Shown here: positions 27,701-34,908 of the stretch, one piece after another
Layout: every line of letters begins with the position of its first letter
How positions within the stretch are numbered: position 1 is the first letter of the stretch
Assembly (NCBI GenBank): GCA_016713365.1
Contig: JADJPG010000031.1
Span: forward strand, 17,872-81,871
Length of the DNA: 64,000 bases
From: Verrucomicrobiota bacterium
GTDB taxonomy: Bacteria > Verrucomicrobiota > Verrucomicrobiia > Limisphaerales > JADJPG01
Direction of reading: 5' to 3'
Position numbers and translations under genes: made by a program
Notes under the pieces: model-generated
Told to the model about the DNA's origin: nothing
What the model saw: only the letters and a program-made list of their open reading frames with translations
Database searches by the model: none

Positions 27701-27914
27701 CAGCGACGAAGAGCGAGTGCGGCTCTTGCAGGCGCTTGTGCCGGTGGCGGCGCAGAACCTGACCGCGCTCGATGCGGTGCTAGCTCGGTTGCTGTTGGTC
27801 AGCAGCCCCGCCGACGCGGGAACGCTCGACCGGTTGCAGCAGTTGATCGACGCGCATGTCCCGTTCGAGCCGGTGCCGGGGATTCGCTTTCCGCTTCTGG
27901 CCGCGGAGATGTAG
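24729..27914 (+). CDS. STAND-type P-loop NTPase with C-terminal LysM-like segment
   Basis: A 1061-residue soluble protein. FTGREWVLPELLKWW precedes the Walker A motif GEPGTGKS (residues 42-49, Lys48). Walker B is in PLLLLADALDE, and IRWLVTTRPDPRV is a sensor-1-like Arg region, as in NACHT/NPHP3-type STAND ATPases. A winged-helix part with FRPFHKSFADFLLED follows (about 300-400). Residues 400-920 are helical and repeat-like without a motif I can name. About 925-970 resemble a LysM repeat (NTLAAIAEIHGCAVGELLRL to GAPVTIPD). No effector domain is visible at the N-terminus. STAND proteins are signal-triggered oligomerising switches, several of which defend against phages. Here the trigger and output are unknown, and the small upstream gene is the natural partner. 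Confidence 0.82.
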   Translation: MPVDLPKTVADNLPSFTGREWVLPELLKWWDHDTSRLFVLTGEPGTGKSMLSAWLAGCGPLPGGAVSPELARFRSLVRGIHFCIAKSGNSPKSFAQSLANQLTRSVPGFGAALAATLKEQVKISVEQQIGQLNGGSATGVFIERLELGGLNDELSFDRLLRDPLKQLYQDGYKEPLLLLADALDESLTYTGGVTVAQLLARLDDLPAQIRWLVTTRPDPRVLYLFPEITPFDLIHNAPPNHDDVKLFAHGRLRDLPEPQRTKLTNRISEAADGIFLHAHLVLQELLKNPASLANVDKVPLPRGLSGLYQEFLNREFAGPNRQRWFDVFKPVLGPIVVARGRGLTHAQLDKLAGRDVTDALETAKQYLDGALPDGPFRPFHKSFADFLLEDKSNVAYHIEPARAHLQIADRYLAPNGGAAAWLKWDDYGMRHLATHLAEAIRLPPLKDDAAEQEPRVQQLVGLVVDRDFREAHRARVNDAGLAQRDFEQTVRSAALCVSDRSPLLLAEAVLAMQSNRKELLRPSRLFELARDGDLESAEKRLVLQNAERFWHEAALITLAWLAIPANPGGARQLRDRLAPNVSDDLRPLLQRLDCAFGLAQPPGPFTGWSPDPSMINSIIDRLAGGGGETALEPLNLSGLAAQPDSAPKYLAEMDGPLLLAFAAHHPPDQCQCVQEYVSMHAANHYAYYRNRSLAALLKCFVQHPSQDWVRDMMEDLVGGALAGSPIAFRESLGFALIGLRGKAGLASASSRLDAMAAHVEQQCANLSPMRGEGDPWSYHLRRLIALAETFFFARGDFKRAQALLNLALQIPYGFAGFRSKAMLTVADASRICEPANTANLQRAMEMALISAHNVQDHRFCLADTARVNAMYHHWSLTDGGNWDLESMVQTLASEPDLPMHGAVHVVGEQFRHRSGNQKLPIPPTFWGANTLAAIAEIHGCAVGELLRLNREKGWTATQLLPAGAPVTIPDPEMLPLIAARLSAEVVADGKLSDEERVRLLQALVPVAAQNLTALDAVLARLLLVSSPADAGTLDRLQQLIDAHVPFEPVPGIRFPLLAAEM

Positions 27915-27929
27915 CCCGAGACAAGCTCG

Positions 27930-28211
27930 CTAGGATTTCTGCTGGCGGACCTTTTCTTTCTTCTCCTCCAACTCAGCGGCGAGGGTCTTCTTTTCGCTGA
28001 CGATCTGTTTCTCGATCTGCTCGACAGCTTCCCAATCTCCCTTGGCGGAGGCTTTGGTCAGCTCGTCTTTCAGGAAGATGTCTCGCTCGGCGACCTTGGA
28101 GGCATAGAGCGAATCAATCTCAGCAAGTTCCTTTTTCTGGGCGGCCGAAAGCTTGACCGTCGGGGACGACTTGTTGAGTCGTTCCATCGCGAGTTCGTAG
28201 GCGGATTTCAT
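27930..28211 (-). CDS. Small coiled-coil protein
   Basis: A 93-residue, highly charged protein predicted to be almost wholly helical: SAYELAMERLNKSSP, KKELAEIDSLYASKVAERD, then long Lys/Glu heptads at the end. I recall similar proteins in Verrucomicrobiota but know no function. It follows the Rieske gene by 52 bases on the same strand and probably belongs to that operon. It converges on the STAND gene with 15 bases between stops. Confidence 0.7.
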   Translation of the reverse strand: MKSAYELAMERLNKSSPTVKLSAAQKKELAEIDSLYASKVAERDIFLKDELTKASAKGDWEAVEQIEKQIVSEKKTLAAELEEKKEKVRQQKS

Positions 28212-28263
28212 ATAAATGGATTAAGGGGATCGGGGTGGCTTGAAAGGCGGCGCGCCAGTCGAG

Positions 28264-28605
28264 TCAGTCTTCCGACGGCGTGGGCGAGGAGAAGGGTTGG
28301 AGTTGAATCTGAACCTGTCCATCGACAACACGGGTTGGATAGGTCTTCACCGGGCGATCCGGACGCGACTCGCAGGCTCCGGTCTTCACGTCGAAGCCCC
28401 AGCCGTGCAAAGGACAGTAGACAACGCTTTTCGACAGGTTCCCGGCGCCGAGCGAGCTGCCGCGGTGCGGACAGAGATCGTCGATGCAATAGAACTGTCC
28501 GTCGAGATTCCAGATCGCGAACTCGCGCCCCCGCACGCTGACGGTCCGCCCCTGCCCCGGCGGAAGGCTGGCCGCCTCGGCAACGTTGTAAAATTCCTCG
28601 CTCAT
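28264..28605 (-). CDS. Rieske [2Fe-2S] ferredoxin-like protein
   Basis: A 113-residue protein of the NirD/biphenyl-dioxygenase-ferredoxin type. Cluster ligands are in CPHRG and CPLHGW, separated by the usual spacing (box 1 C-P-H, box 2 C-P-L-H). No signal peptide is present, so it acts in the cytoplasm as an electron carrier or redox subunit. I chose ATG 28605 because it overlaps the stop of the TPR gene (ATGA), a sign of translational coupling; an upstream ATG at 28641 lies within that gene. No oxygenase or nitrite reductase large subunit is nearby, so its partner is unknown. Confidence 0.88.
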   Translation of the reverse strand: MSEEFYNVAEAASLPPGQGRTVSVRGREFAIWNLDGQFYCIDDLCPHRGSSLGAGNLSKSVVYCPLHGWGFDVKTGACESRPDRPVKTYPTRVVDGQVQIQLQPFSSPTPSED

Positions 28606-29048
28606 CCGGCTTTGGGCGGGGGCGGCGGGGTTTTCTTCCACGGCATATCGCGGACGGGAACGGGCGGCGGCTTGGGCTTGGCCAGTTGCAGTTCCGGATC
28701 ACCCTCCGCCTGTTGGCCGGGCGGCGCCATGTTGTCGCGCCATCCCGCGATACGCGCCTGCAATCCGTGATGCTCGGCTTTCTGCTTGTCGCCCGACTTC
28801 ATGTAGAACAGCGAGAGATTCGTGTGAACGAGCTGTTCCTTGGGCCGGAGTTTCTCGGCCAGATGGCCTTCCGCGATGGCGCGTGCGAAGTCGCCCTTCC
28901 GGTAATAGGACATGCCGAACGCCAGACGGGCGTCGAAGTTGTCCGGTTCGACGTCGAGCAACGCCTGAAGCTTCTCGATCGCGTGATCGTATTCGCCCCG
29001 GCTGAAGTCGAACATCGCGTCGTCGTATTGTTCCTGCGCGGACGGCAT
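28602..29048 (-). CDS. Tetratricopeptide-repeat protein
   Basis: About 148 residues with three TPR-like helical pairs: AMFDFSRGEYDHAIEKLQAL, DARLAFGMSYYRKGDFARA and LVHTNLSLFYMKSGDKQKAE. A proline-rich tail (KPKPPPVPVRDMPWKK and a run of Pro) follows. It has no signal peptide. I chose ATG 29048 (MPSAQEQYDDA), where the repeat begins, over an in-frame ATG 19 codons upstream. Its stop overlaps the Rieske start by ATGA. TPR proteins bind partners; the coupling suggests a role with the Rieske protein. Confidence 0.8.
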   Translation of the reverse strand: MPSAQEQYDDAMFDFSRGEYDHAIEKLQALLDVEPDNFDARLAFGMSYYRKGDFARAIAEGHLAEKLRPKEQLVHTNLSLFYMKSGDKQKAEHHGLQARIAGWRDNMAPPGQQAEGDPELQLAKPKPPPVPVRDMPWKKTPPPPPKAG

Positions 29049-29179
29049 ATTGATTTTGACAATCGTGCGTATGACAGGATTGTTGCCCACGCGCAAGCGC
29101 CGCATCCTCGAACGCCCGGCTGTTTCGGGCGAACGGAAGGCTGGCGAACGCGTATCTGGCTCCTGCGAGCCGCATCAAC

Positions 29180-29974
29180 ATGGCACTTCCCATTCAACTG
29201 ATTTCGACGGACTTCGACGGCACCTTGCACGCGGATTTTGAAAGCCCGCCGGTGCCGCACGACTTGCAGAGCCTGATCGGCACCCTCCAACAGCAGGGCG
29301 CGAAGTGGGTCATCAATACTGGCCGCGATCTCTCCAGTGTGATGGAAGGCATGGCGCGCGCACGTTTGACGATCAAGCCAGATTTCCTCGTGGTGGTGGA
29401 ACGGGACATCTATGTCCACGTCGACTCCCAGTATGAACCGAACGCCGAGTGGAACAAAGGTTGTCGAGCGGCCCACGACGATTTATTTGCGCGCGTGCGA
29501 CCGGACGTGCCGCGCTTGACCGATTGGGTCAGCAAACGGTTTCGCGCCTCATTGTATGAGGATGATTTCTCGCCGTTCTGCCTGATTGCCCAGAACAACG
29601 CCGACGCGGACCAAATCCACGCCTACTTGGACGAATACTGCGCCAGCGTGGAGGATCTCGTGGTGGTGCGGAACGACATTTACGCGCGGTTCAGCCATGT
29701 TCGTTACAACAAAGGCACCGCGCTGGCGGAGATCGCACGTCAACTCGGGGTGGCACGCGACCACATCTTCGCCGCCGGGGATCACTTGAACGACCTGCCG
29801 ATGCTTTCCGGCGAATTCGCCGCCTGCGTCGCCGCGCCGGAGAATGCGGTTCCCGTCGTGAAAGAGACGGTTCGCAAGCAGAACGGCTACATCAGCCACC
29901 AGCCTTGGGGCCATGGCGTCTGCCGGGCGCTGGAACACTTCCTCACGAACGGCGCGAAACCCTCGGCTGGTTAA
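29180..29974 (+). CDS. HAD-superfamily IIB (Cof-like) phosphatase
   Basis: A 264-residue HAD hydrolase. Motif I is STDFDGTLHADF with the nucleophile and acid Asp, motif II is WVINTGRDLSS, motif III Lys is in YNKGTALAEIAR, and motif IV is AAGDHLNDLPML. The C2B-type cap lies in the middle. Such enzymes dephosphorylate sugar phosphates or related metabolites; here an Asp-His-Leu-Asn variant stands in place of the common GDxxND. Cytoplasmic. It is divergent from the TPR gene, with 131 bases between starts. Confidence 0.85.
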   Translation: MALPIQLISTDFDGTLHADFESPPVPHDLQSLIGTLQQQGAKWVINTGRDLSSVMEGMARARLTIKPDFLVVVERDIYVHVDSQYEPNAEWNKGCRAAHDDLFARVRPDVPRLTDWVSKRFRASLYEDDFSPFCLIAQNNADADQIHAYLDEYCASVEDLVVVRNDIYARFSHVRYNKGTALAEIARQLGVARDHIFAAGDHLNDLPMLSGEFAACVAAPENAVPVVKETVRKQNGYISHQPWGHGVCRALEHFLTNGAKPSAG

Positions 29975-30100
29975 TACTGCGACCGAGTTGGATGAAGCGC
30001 TCTAATTGATGGGAGGATCCTGCCCTTCGCTGATCTTGCCAAGTTTCCAACAAGCGCTGTAAACAACTCTCCCACAGCAGGATAGATTTCGGTTAATCGT
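29975..30100. other. Intergenic region before the kor promoter
   Basis: No ORF, tRNA or clear hairpin; it separates the HAD gene from the kor promoter region. Confidence 0.4.
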
Positions 30101-30128
30101 TTGACAGCATGGGGTCGAGTGCTAGTCT
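30101..30128 (+). promoter_or_regulatory. Candidate sigma-70-type promoter of korAB
   Basis: TTGACA (30101-30106, perfect -35), a 16-base spacer and TAGTCT (30123-30128, weak -10) lie 90 bases before the korA start. The -10 overlaps one arm of an inverted repeat. Confidence 0.5.
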
Positions 30129-30157
30129 CGACCATGGCAAGTCTCTCGGGACTTGCC
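30113..30157 (+). promoter_or_regulatory. Two tandem inverted repeats in the korAB leader
   Basis: GGTCGAG (30113-30119) pairs with CTCGACC (30127-30133) around a 7-base loop. Directly after it GGCAAGTC (30136-30143) pairs with GACTTGCC (30150-30157) around a 6-base loop. The first spans the -10 box and could be an operator; the second would lie in the transcript leader. Confidence 0.55.
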
Positions 30158-30217
30158 TCTGTTTGTCTTGGGACATTGTTTCGTTCGAATTTATCAGAAC
30201 ACTTAATTGCAATTTAC

Positions 30218-32032
30218 ATGAGTGACACAGCATCGACGGCCACCCCCGCAGGCGGCACCCCGAAGGTAATGAAGATTGAAGAGGCGGTCATCCGGATCGC
30301 CGGCAATTCGCAGGATGGTATCCAAGCCATCGGCGGCTTCCTCGCCCGTCTCGCCGGACGCAGCGAACAGGAAGTCATGACCTTCATGACCATTCCGTCC
30401 ACGATCTCGGGCGGTCCGTCCATCTTCCAGGTCCGCATCGGCTCGGGCGAGGTCCTCAGCGCCGGTGACGAGGCGGACATGTTGCTGTGCTTCTACCAGC
30501 ACTCCTACGAAGGCCACATCAGTTCCCTCAAACTCGGCGGCGTGGTGCTGTATGACGCGGACCACGTCACGCCCAAGCCCGAATGGCAGGAGCTCTACCG
30601 CCACGTCGGCGTCCACATTTCCGGCCTGACCGTGGAAGCAGTGGGCGGCACCGGTCGCGACAAGGGTAAGAACATCTTCGCCCTCGGCTTGCTCGCCAAG
30701 ATTTTTGATCTCAACGTGGAACGCCTGACCAAGCTGATCGAAGAACGCTTTGGCGGCAAGGATCCGACAGTTGTTCAAAACGCCCTGACCTGTTTCAACG
30801 GCGGGTACAATCATTCGCTCGAAGGCCTGCTCAAGACCTACCAGTTTCAGCCCGGCGACAAGAAGGGTCGCCACCAGGTCGTGATGAACGGCAACGAAGC
30901 CCTCGCCTACGGCTTAATCGCCGCTGGAGTTCGATTCGGCGCCGGCTATCCAATTACTCCGTGGTCCGACATCATGGAACTTCTCCGCCGCGAGCTGCCC
31001 AAGTACGGCGGCTCGTTCATCCAGTGCGAAGACGAAATCGCCTCCATCTCCATGGCGCTGGGCGCGAGCTACGGCGGTCGCGTCGCAGTCACCGGCTCCA
31101 GCGGTCCCGGTATTTCGCTCAAGACCGAAGCTCTCGGCTGGGGTGTCATGGCGGAAGTTCCGCTGGTGATCGTCGACGTGCAGCGCGGCGGTCCCTCCAC
31201 GGGCATGCCGACGAACGTTGAGCAATCCGACCTGAACATCGCGTGCTTCGGTGGCCACGGTGATTCACCTCGCGTGGTGCTCGCACCTTCCAGCGTGGAA
31301 GACGCCTTCTATACCGCCATCGAAGCGGTAAACATCGCCCGCAAATACAGCACGCCGGTCATCATCCTCACCGATCAAGCCATTGCGACCCGCATCGAAG
31401 CCTTCGAGGAACCCGACCTTGAGAAGGTTTGCCAGGACATCTCGCCGGACTTCACGCCGGTCACCGATTTCAAACCCTACGACCTTTCCGTGAGCGACGG
31501 CGTCACCCGTCACATCGCTCCTGGAACGCGCGTCGCCAGCGGCAAGTATCCGATTGTCACCGGTCTCGAGCACGACGAGCTGGGTCATCCGACTGGTTCG
31601 CCAAAACTGCACGTGCAGATGACCAACAAGCGCCGCAACAAGCTGCGCAAGCTCGCGTGGGATTTCCCGAAGGTGAAGACCTACGGCCCGAACGAAGGTC
31701 AGATTCTCCTCGTCGGCTGGGGCTCCAGCCTGGGTCCGATTCATGAAGCCGTCGACCGCGCTCGCGCTCTGGGCGAAGCGGTTTCCGGGCTGCACATCAA
31801 GTATCTCAATCCGCTGCCCAACGGCCTCGAAGAAGTTTTCCGCGGCTTCCGCCACATCTTCGTGGTCGAGCTAAATGACGAAGGTCTCTACGGCTTCGGC
31901 CAGCTCGCCACCCTGCTCCGTGCCCGCTACTGCGACCCGCGCATCCGCGGCATCAACAAGAGCGACGGCCTCACCTGGAAGGTGAAGGAAATCCTCGACC
32001 GCGCCCGCACGCTCGCCAGCCACAAAGAATAA
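30218..32032 (+). CDS. korA: 2-oxoacid:acceptor oxidoreductase, fused gamma-alpha subunit
   Basis: A 604-residue subunit of a ferredoxin-dependent 2-oxoacid (probably 2-oxoglutarate) oxidoreductase. Residues 15-200 are the gamma domain (IRIAGNSQDGIQAIGGFLA, TIPSTISGGPSIFQVR). The rest is the alpha part: MNGNEALAYGLIAAGVRFGAGYPITPWSD, ECEDE-like IQCEDEIASISMALGASYGG, and the RGGPSTGMPT motif, which is standard for this family. I chose ATG 30218 since the open frame before it is the leader with promoter and hairpins. The complex would make or use 2-oxoacids with reduced ferredoxin (TCA cycle). korB follows 36 bases downstream. Confidence 0.93.
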   Translation: MSDTASTATPAGGTPKVMKIEEAVIRIAGNSQDGIQAIGGFLARLAGRSEQEVMTFMTIPSTISGGPSIFQVRIGSGEVLSAGDEADMLLCFYQHSYEGHISSLKLGGVVLYDADHVTPKPEWQELYRHVGVHISGLTVEAVGGTGRDKGKNIFALGLLAKIFDLNVERLTKLIEERFGGKDPTVVQNALTCFNGGYNHSLEGLLKTYQFQPGDKKGRHQVVMNGNEALAYGLIAAGVRFGAGYPITPWSDIMELLRRELPKYGGSFIQCEDEIASISMALGASYGGRVAVTGSSGPGISLKTEALGWGVMAEVPLVIVDVQRGGPSTGMPTNVEQSDLNIACFGGHGDSPRVVLAPSSVEDAFYTAIEAVNIARKYSTPVIILTDQAIATRIEAFEEPDLEKVCQDISPDFTPVTDFKPYDLSVSDGVTRHIAPGTRVASGKYPIVTGLEHDELGHPTGSPKLHVQMTNKRRNKLRKLAWDFPKVKTYGPNEGQILLVGWGSSLGPIHEAVDRARALGEAVSGLHIKYLNPLPNGLEEVFRGFRHIFVVELNDEGLYGFGQLATLLRARYCDPRIRGINKSDGLTWKVKEILDRARTLASHKE

Positions 32033-32068
32033 GACGTCATCGAACTGAATCACTTTGCCCTTACTACC

Positions 32069-33031
32069 ATGAGTGAAATTGCCATCCCTTTCGCCCCGCT
32101 GCCCCGCACCGGTGCCATTGCGACTCCAGCCGAACCGCTGCCGGTGATCCCCGATACCGAACGCAAGGGTCTGACCAAGAAAGAAGTCGCGGCCGATCAC
32201 CCGACGTGGTGCCCCGGTTGCGGCGACTTCTCCGTCCTCGCCCTCTATTTCAAACTGATCGAAAAGCGCAAGATGGTGCATGAGAAGATCACCACCGTCG
32301 CCGGCATCGGCTGCTCCAGCCGCTTCCCGTATTTCGTGCAGGCGCACGGCGTGCATTTCATCCACGGTCGCGCCCTGCCTTTCGCCTCCGGCGTTTCGCT
32401 GAGCCGCCCGGACCTGCATGTCTTCGTGTTCGGTGGCGATGGCGACGCGTTCTCCATCGGTGGCAATCACTTCAGCCACACCGCGCGCAAGAACATCAAG
32501 ATGACCTATTGCGTCATGGACAACTGGGTGTACGGCCTGACCAAGAAGCAGACCTCGCCCACGTCCCCGCTCGGTTTCAAGAGCAAGACGGACGGATGGG
32601 GCGCGGTGGATTATCCGATCAATCCGATGAAGCAGGCCATCGCCGCTGGAGCCACGTTCGTCGCGCGCACCACGCACACGAACCCGAATCACGTTCTCCA
32701 GATGATGGAAGCCGCGATGGATCACGACGGCTTCAGCTTCATCGAATGCTTGAGCGAATGCGTCGAGTTCTACGAAGGCGCGTTCGATGCCAGTAATCCT
32801 CGCAAGGGCGGCGTCTTCAACACCGTCCCGGCCGAGCACGACGTCACCGACGAAATGGCGGCCTACAAGCTCGCCGATGAACCGTTCCCGGGCCGCTTTG
32901 GCATCTTCTACAAGAACTCCAAGCCCACGAAGAACACCAAGGAACAGGAAATCATCAGCGCTCACCAGGCCAAGGTCAAAGGCCTGAAAGACTGGGAGAT
33001 TCTCAAGAAGAACTTCGACCGGATGAAGTAA
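32069..33031 (+). CDS. korB: 2-oxoacid:acceptor oxidoreductase, beta subunit
   Basis: A 320-residue thiamine-diphosphate-binding subunit. WCPGCGDFSVLALYFK holds the N-terminal CxxC region of KorB proteins, GIGCSSRFPYFV and HGRALPFASGV follow, and FGGDGDAFSIGGNHF is the TPP/Mg motif (GDGD). NWVYGLTKKQTSPTS matches the family core and FIECLSECVEFY a further conserved Cys pair. With KorA it forms the catalytic enzyme; no separate ferredoxin-type delta subunit gene is adjacent. It ends before a strong terminator. Substrate (2-oxoglutarate versus other 2-oxoacids) is by analogy. Confidence 0.94.
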   Translation: MSEIAIPFAPLPRTGAIATPAEPLPVIPDTERKGLTKKEVAADHPTWCPGCGDFSVLALYFKLIEKRKMVHEKITTVAGIGCSSRFPYFVQAHGVHFIHGRALPFASGVSLSRPDLHVFVFGGDGDAFSIGGNHFSHTARKNIKMTYCVMDNWVYGLTKKQTSPTSPLGFKSKTDGWGAVDYPINPMKQAIAAGATFVARTTHTNPNHVLQMMEAAMDHDGFSFIECLSECVEFYEGAFDASNPRKGGVFNTVPAEHDVTDEMAAYKLADEPFPGRFGIFYKNSKPTKNTKEQEIISAHQAKVKGLKDWEILKKNFDRMK

Positions 33032-33053
33032 TCCGCGTCGCCCGATATCACAG

Positions 33054-33090
33054 CCCTGACTCGTCATTGAGTCAGGGCCGTTTTGCTTTT
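33054..33090 (+). terminator. Rho-independent terminator of korAB
   Basis: CCCTGACTC (33054-33062) pairs perfectly with GAGTCAGGG (33069-33077) around a 6-base loop, followed by CCG and two T runs (33081-33090). It lies 22 bases after the korB stop. Confidence 0.9.
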
Positions 33091-33139
33091 AACCCGCGTC
33101 CGCCGACCCTCCTGGCTTCGTCGCCTCCACAAAAACATT

Positions 33140-33168
33140 TTGACAAACTGGCGCCCTTGAAGTTCTTT
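33140..33168 (+). promoter_or_regulatory. Candidate promoter of a small transcript
   Basis: TTGACA (33140-33145), a 17-base spacer and TTCTTT (33163-33168). The -35 is perfect and the -10 weak. It lies between the korAB terminator and a second strong terminator. Confidence 0.4.
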
Positions 33169-33185
33169 TCCCGCGCACGTTGCGT

Positions 33186-33299
33186 ATGAACACATTCGTA
33201 AAACAGAACATTAGCTCCTGCCAGCAGGGCGCACAGATGCGCCATGCCGCATGGCGCTCCGGCCTGATGGCCGCAGGCAACGTGGAGGTTACCTTCTAG
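33186..33299 (+). CDS. Possible 37-residue small ORF, or part of a non-coding RNA
   Basis: ATG at 33186 opens MNTFVKQNISSCQQGAQ and closes with TAG at 33297 after 37 codons. No Shine-Dalgarno sequence is visible. It sits between a candidate promoter and a 14-bp terminator stem, so the stretch may be a transcript of roughly 180 bases. Whether it is translated is unclear; an sRNA or a leader of the next gene is as likely. Confidence 0.3.
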   Translation: MNTFVKQNISSCQQGAQMRHAAWRSGLMAAGNVEVTF

Positions 33300-33321
33300 G
33301 ATTCGAAACCAGATTTTCCCG

Positions 33322-33357
33322 AAAACCCACGATTGCCAGTCAATCGTGGGTTTTTTG
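33322..33357 (+). terminator. Strong, symmetrical Rho-independent terminator
   Basis: A perfect 14-bp stem, AAAACCCACGATTG (33322-33335) with CAATCGTGGGTTTT (33341-33354), with loop CCAGT and a T run of ten counting through 33356. A-rich and T-rich ends let it act on either strand. No long gene ends directly before it on the plus strand. Confidence 0.88.
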
Positions 33358-33414
33358 TTTAACCCAAGCCCACGCCGGGAAGCGTGGCGAAACCAAAGAC
33401 AGAAAAGACACAGT

Positions 33415-33759
33415 ATGAAACGAACGAAGAACAGAGTGCCGACGGAGTTTGCGGCCGAGACCCGCTTCGCGGTGAACCCGGTGCCCGCGGCTCCTTTCCG
33501 TGGCACGCATGAGACGGAATTGGAACGATTGAAAAACCGCCTGTTGCGGGAACTGCTCGCCAGCGCCCCGACACCGGACCTCTACGCTCCCTTGCGGCGC
33601 GCCAGCAATGAAGCCGCCGCGCTCGCGTGGGGAACCGCGTTCCCGTTGCTCGTGTTGCCGGAATTGCTCCACGAGAAGGCCGAAGTCGCGCGCCGTTACA
33701 CCCGGAAGCAGGCCTCGATTCTGAAATGCAAAACGCCCGACATGGGCCGAGCCGCATGA
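33415..33759 (+). CDS. Conserved-looking hypothetical protein
   Basis: A 114-residue protein starting MKRTKNRVPTEFAAETRFA and with two helical segments, ETELERLKNRLLRELLA and ASNEAAALAWGTAFPLLVLPELLHEKA. No signal peptide, membrane span or recognised domain. The start is the ATG at 33415 after a strong terminator; longer frames to the left run through that terminator. I cannot assign a function. It precedes the exported isomerase-like gene by 216 bases. Confidence 0.6.
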   Translation: MKRTKNRVPTEFAAETRFAVNPVPAAPFRGTHETELERLKNRLLRELLASAPTPDLYAPLRRASNEAAALAWGTAFPLLVLPELLHEKAEVARRYTRKQASILKCKTPDMGRAA

Positions 33760-33975
33760 AGAAACAGCCTGCCCGATTCCAGCAACCCGACAGTGAAGTC
33801 TCCACGGTCCGTTGCCCGTCGTCAGTTGTCCCGCCTGCGATCTCCCGTCGATCCGCAGCGCGCGACCATTGACCACGGGCAACGGCCCTCCCTGCTTCCA
33901 CCTCCTGCGCGTGCCTTGACTCGGCAGTCTTCCCGGGCCAACACTGGCGGCGTTCCAGTGACCATCCAGACACCC

Positions 33976-34899
33976 ATGAAAACCACCCACGCCATCGAAC
34001 GTCGCCGCTTCCTTCAACTCTCCTCCGCGGCCGTCGCTCTCGCCGGCTTCGCGCCCGCGCTGCTCGCAGCGGACGCCAAACCCGCGCGCACCGTGAAGCT
34101 CAGGAAAGCCATCATGTGGGGCACCGTCGGCGTGAAGGGCGATACCTTGGAAAAGATGCGCCAGGTCAAAGCCGCCGGCTTCGAAGGCGTGGAACCCAAC
34201 GGCGGCATGAACAACGACGAAGTCGTCAAAGGGATGCAGGAAACCGGCCTCGTCGCCGCCAGCGTCTGCTGCCACACTCACTGGGCCAAGCCGCTCTCCG
34301 ATCCCAATCCCGCCGTCCGCGAAACCGGCCTTGAAGGTCTCAAGCTCTCCCTGCGCGACGCCAAACGCTACGGCGCCGGCTCCGTTCTGCTCGTGCCCGG
34401 CGTCGTCAACAAGCAGGTCAGCTACGAAGACTGCTGGGCGCGTTCCATCACCGAGATTCGCAAAGTCATTCCGCTCGCGGAAGAACTCGGCGTCGTCATC
34501 GCCATCGAAAATGTCTGGAATGATTTCATCACCAAGGAAGACGAAGCCCTGCGCTACCTCGAAGAGATCAACAGCCCATGGGTCAAGTGGCACTTCGACA
34601 TCGGCAACATCATCTGGTACGGCGAACCCATCGCCTGGATCAAGAAGCTCGGCAAGAAACACATCTCCCGCCTGCACATCAAGGAATACAGCCGCGACCT
34701 CGCCATGAAGAACGGCGACAAGTGGAAAGGCTTCAACGCGAAATTCCTCGAAGGCGCCAACAACTGGCCCGGCCTCATGAAAGCCCTCGACGAAGTCGGC
34801 TACGAAGGCACCTGGGGTATCGCCGAACAAGGCGGCGGCGGTTCACCGGAGGGTCTGCAGGACCTCGCCACCCGCATGGACAAAATGTTCGCCAGTTGA
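33976..34899 (+). CDS. Tat-exported sugar phosphate isomerase/epimerase-like protein
   Basis: A 307-residue xylose-isomerase-like TIM barrel (AP endonuclease 2 family). The N-terminus is a Tat signal: ERRRFLQLSSAAVALAGFAP, cleaved near LLAADA. The barrel shows KAAGFEGVEPNGGMNNDEV, GAGSVLLVPGVVN, VVIAIENVWNDF (Glu metal ligand), WVKWHFDIGNIIWYGEP (His/Asp ligands), and HISRLHIKEYSRD. A divalent metal is therefore likely. I chose ATG 33976 because it directly precedes the twin-arginine signal. Members act on sugars or inositols; substrate is unknown. It ends nine bases before the convergent ROK gene. Confidence 0.85.
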   Translation: MKTTHAIERRRFLQLSSAAVALAGFAPALLAADAKPARTVKLRKAIMWGTVGVKGDTLEKMRQVKAAGFEGVEPNGGMNNDEVVKGMQETGLVAASVCCHTHWAKPLSDPNPAVRETGLEGLKLSLRDAKRYGAGSVLLVPGVVNKQVSYEDCWARSITEIRKVIPLAEELGVVIAIENVWNDFITKEDEALRYLEEINSPWVKWHFDIGNIIWYGEPIAWIKKLGKKHISRLHIKEYSRDLAMKNGDKWKGFNAKFLEGANNWPGLMKALDEVGYEGTWGIAEQGGGGSPEGLQDLATRMDKMFAS

Positions 34900-34908
34900 G
34901 CGAGTGCG

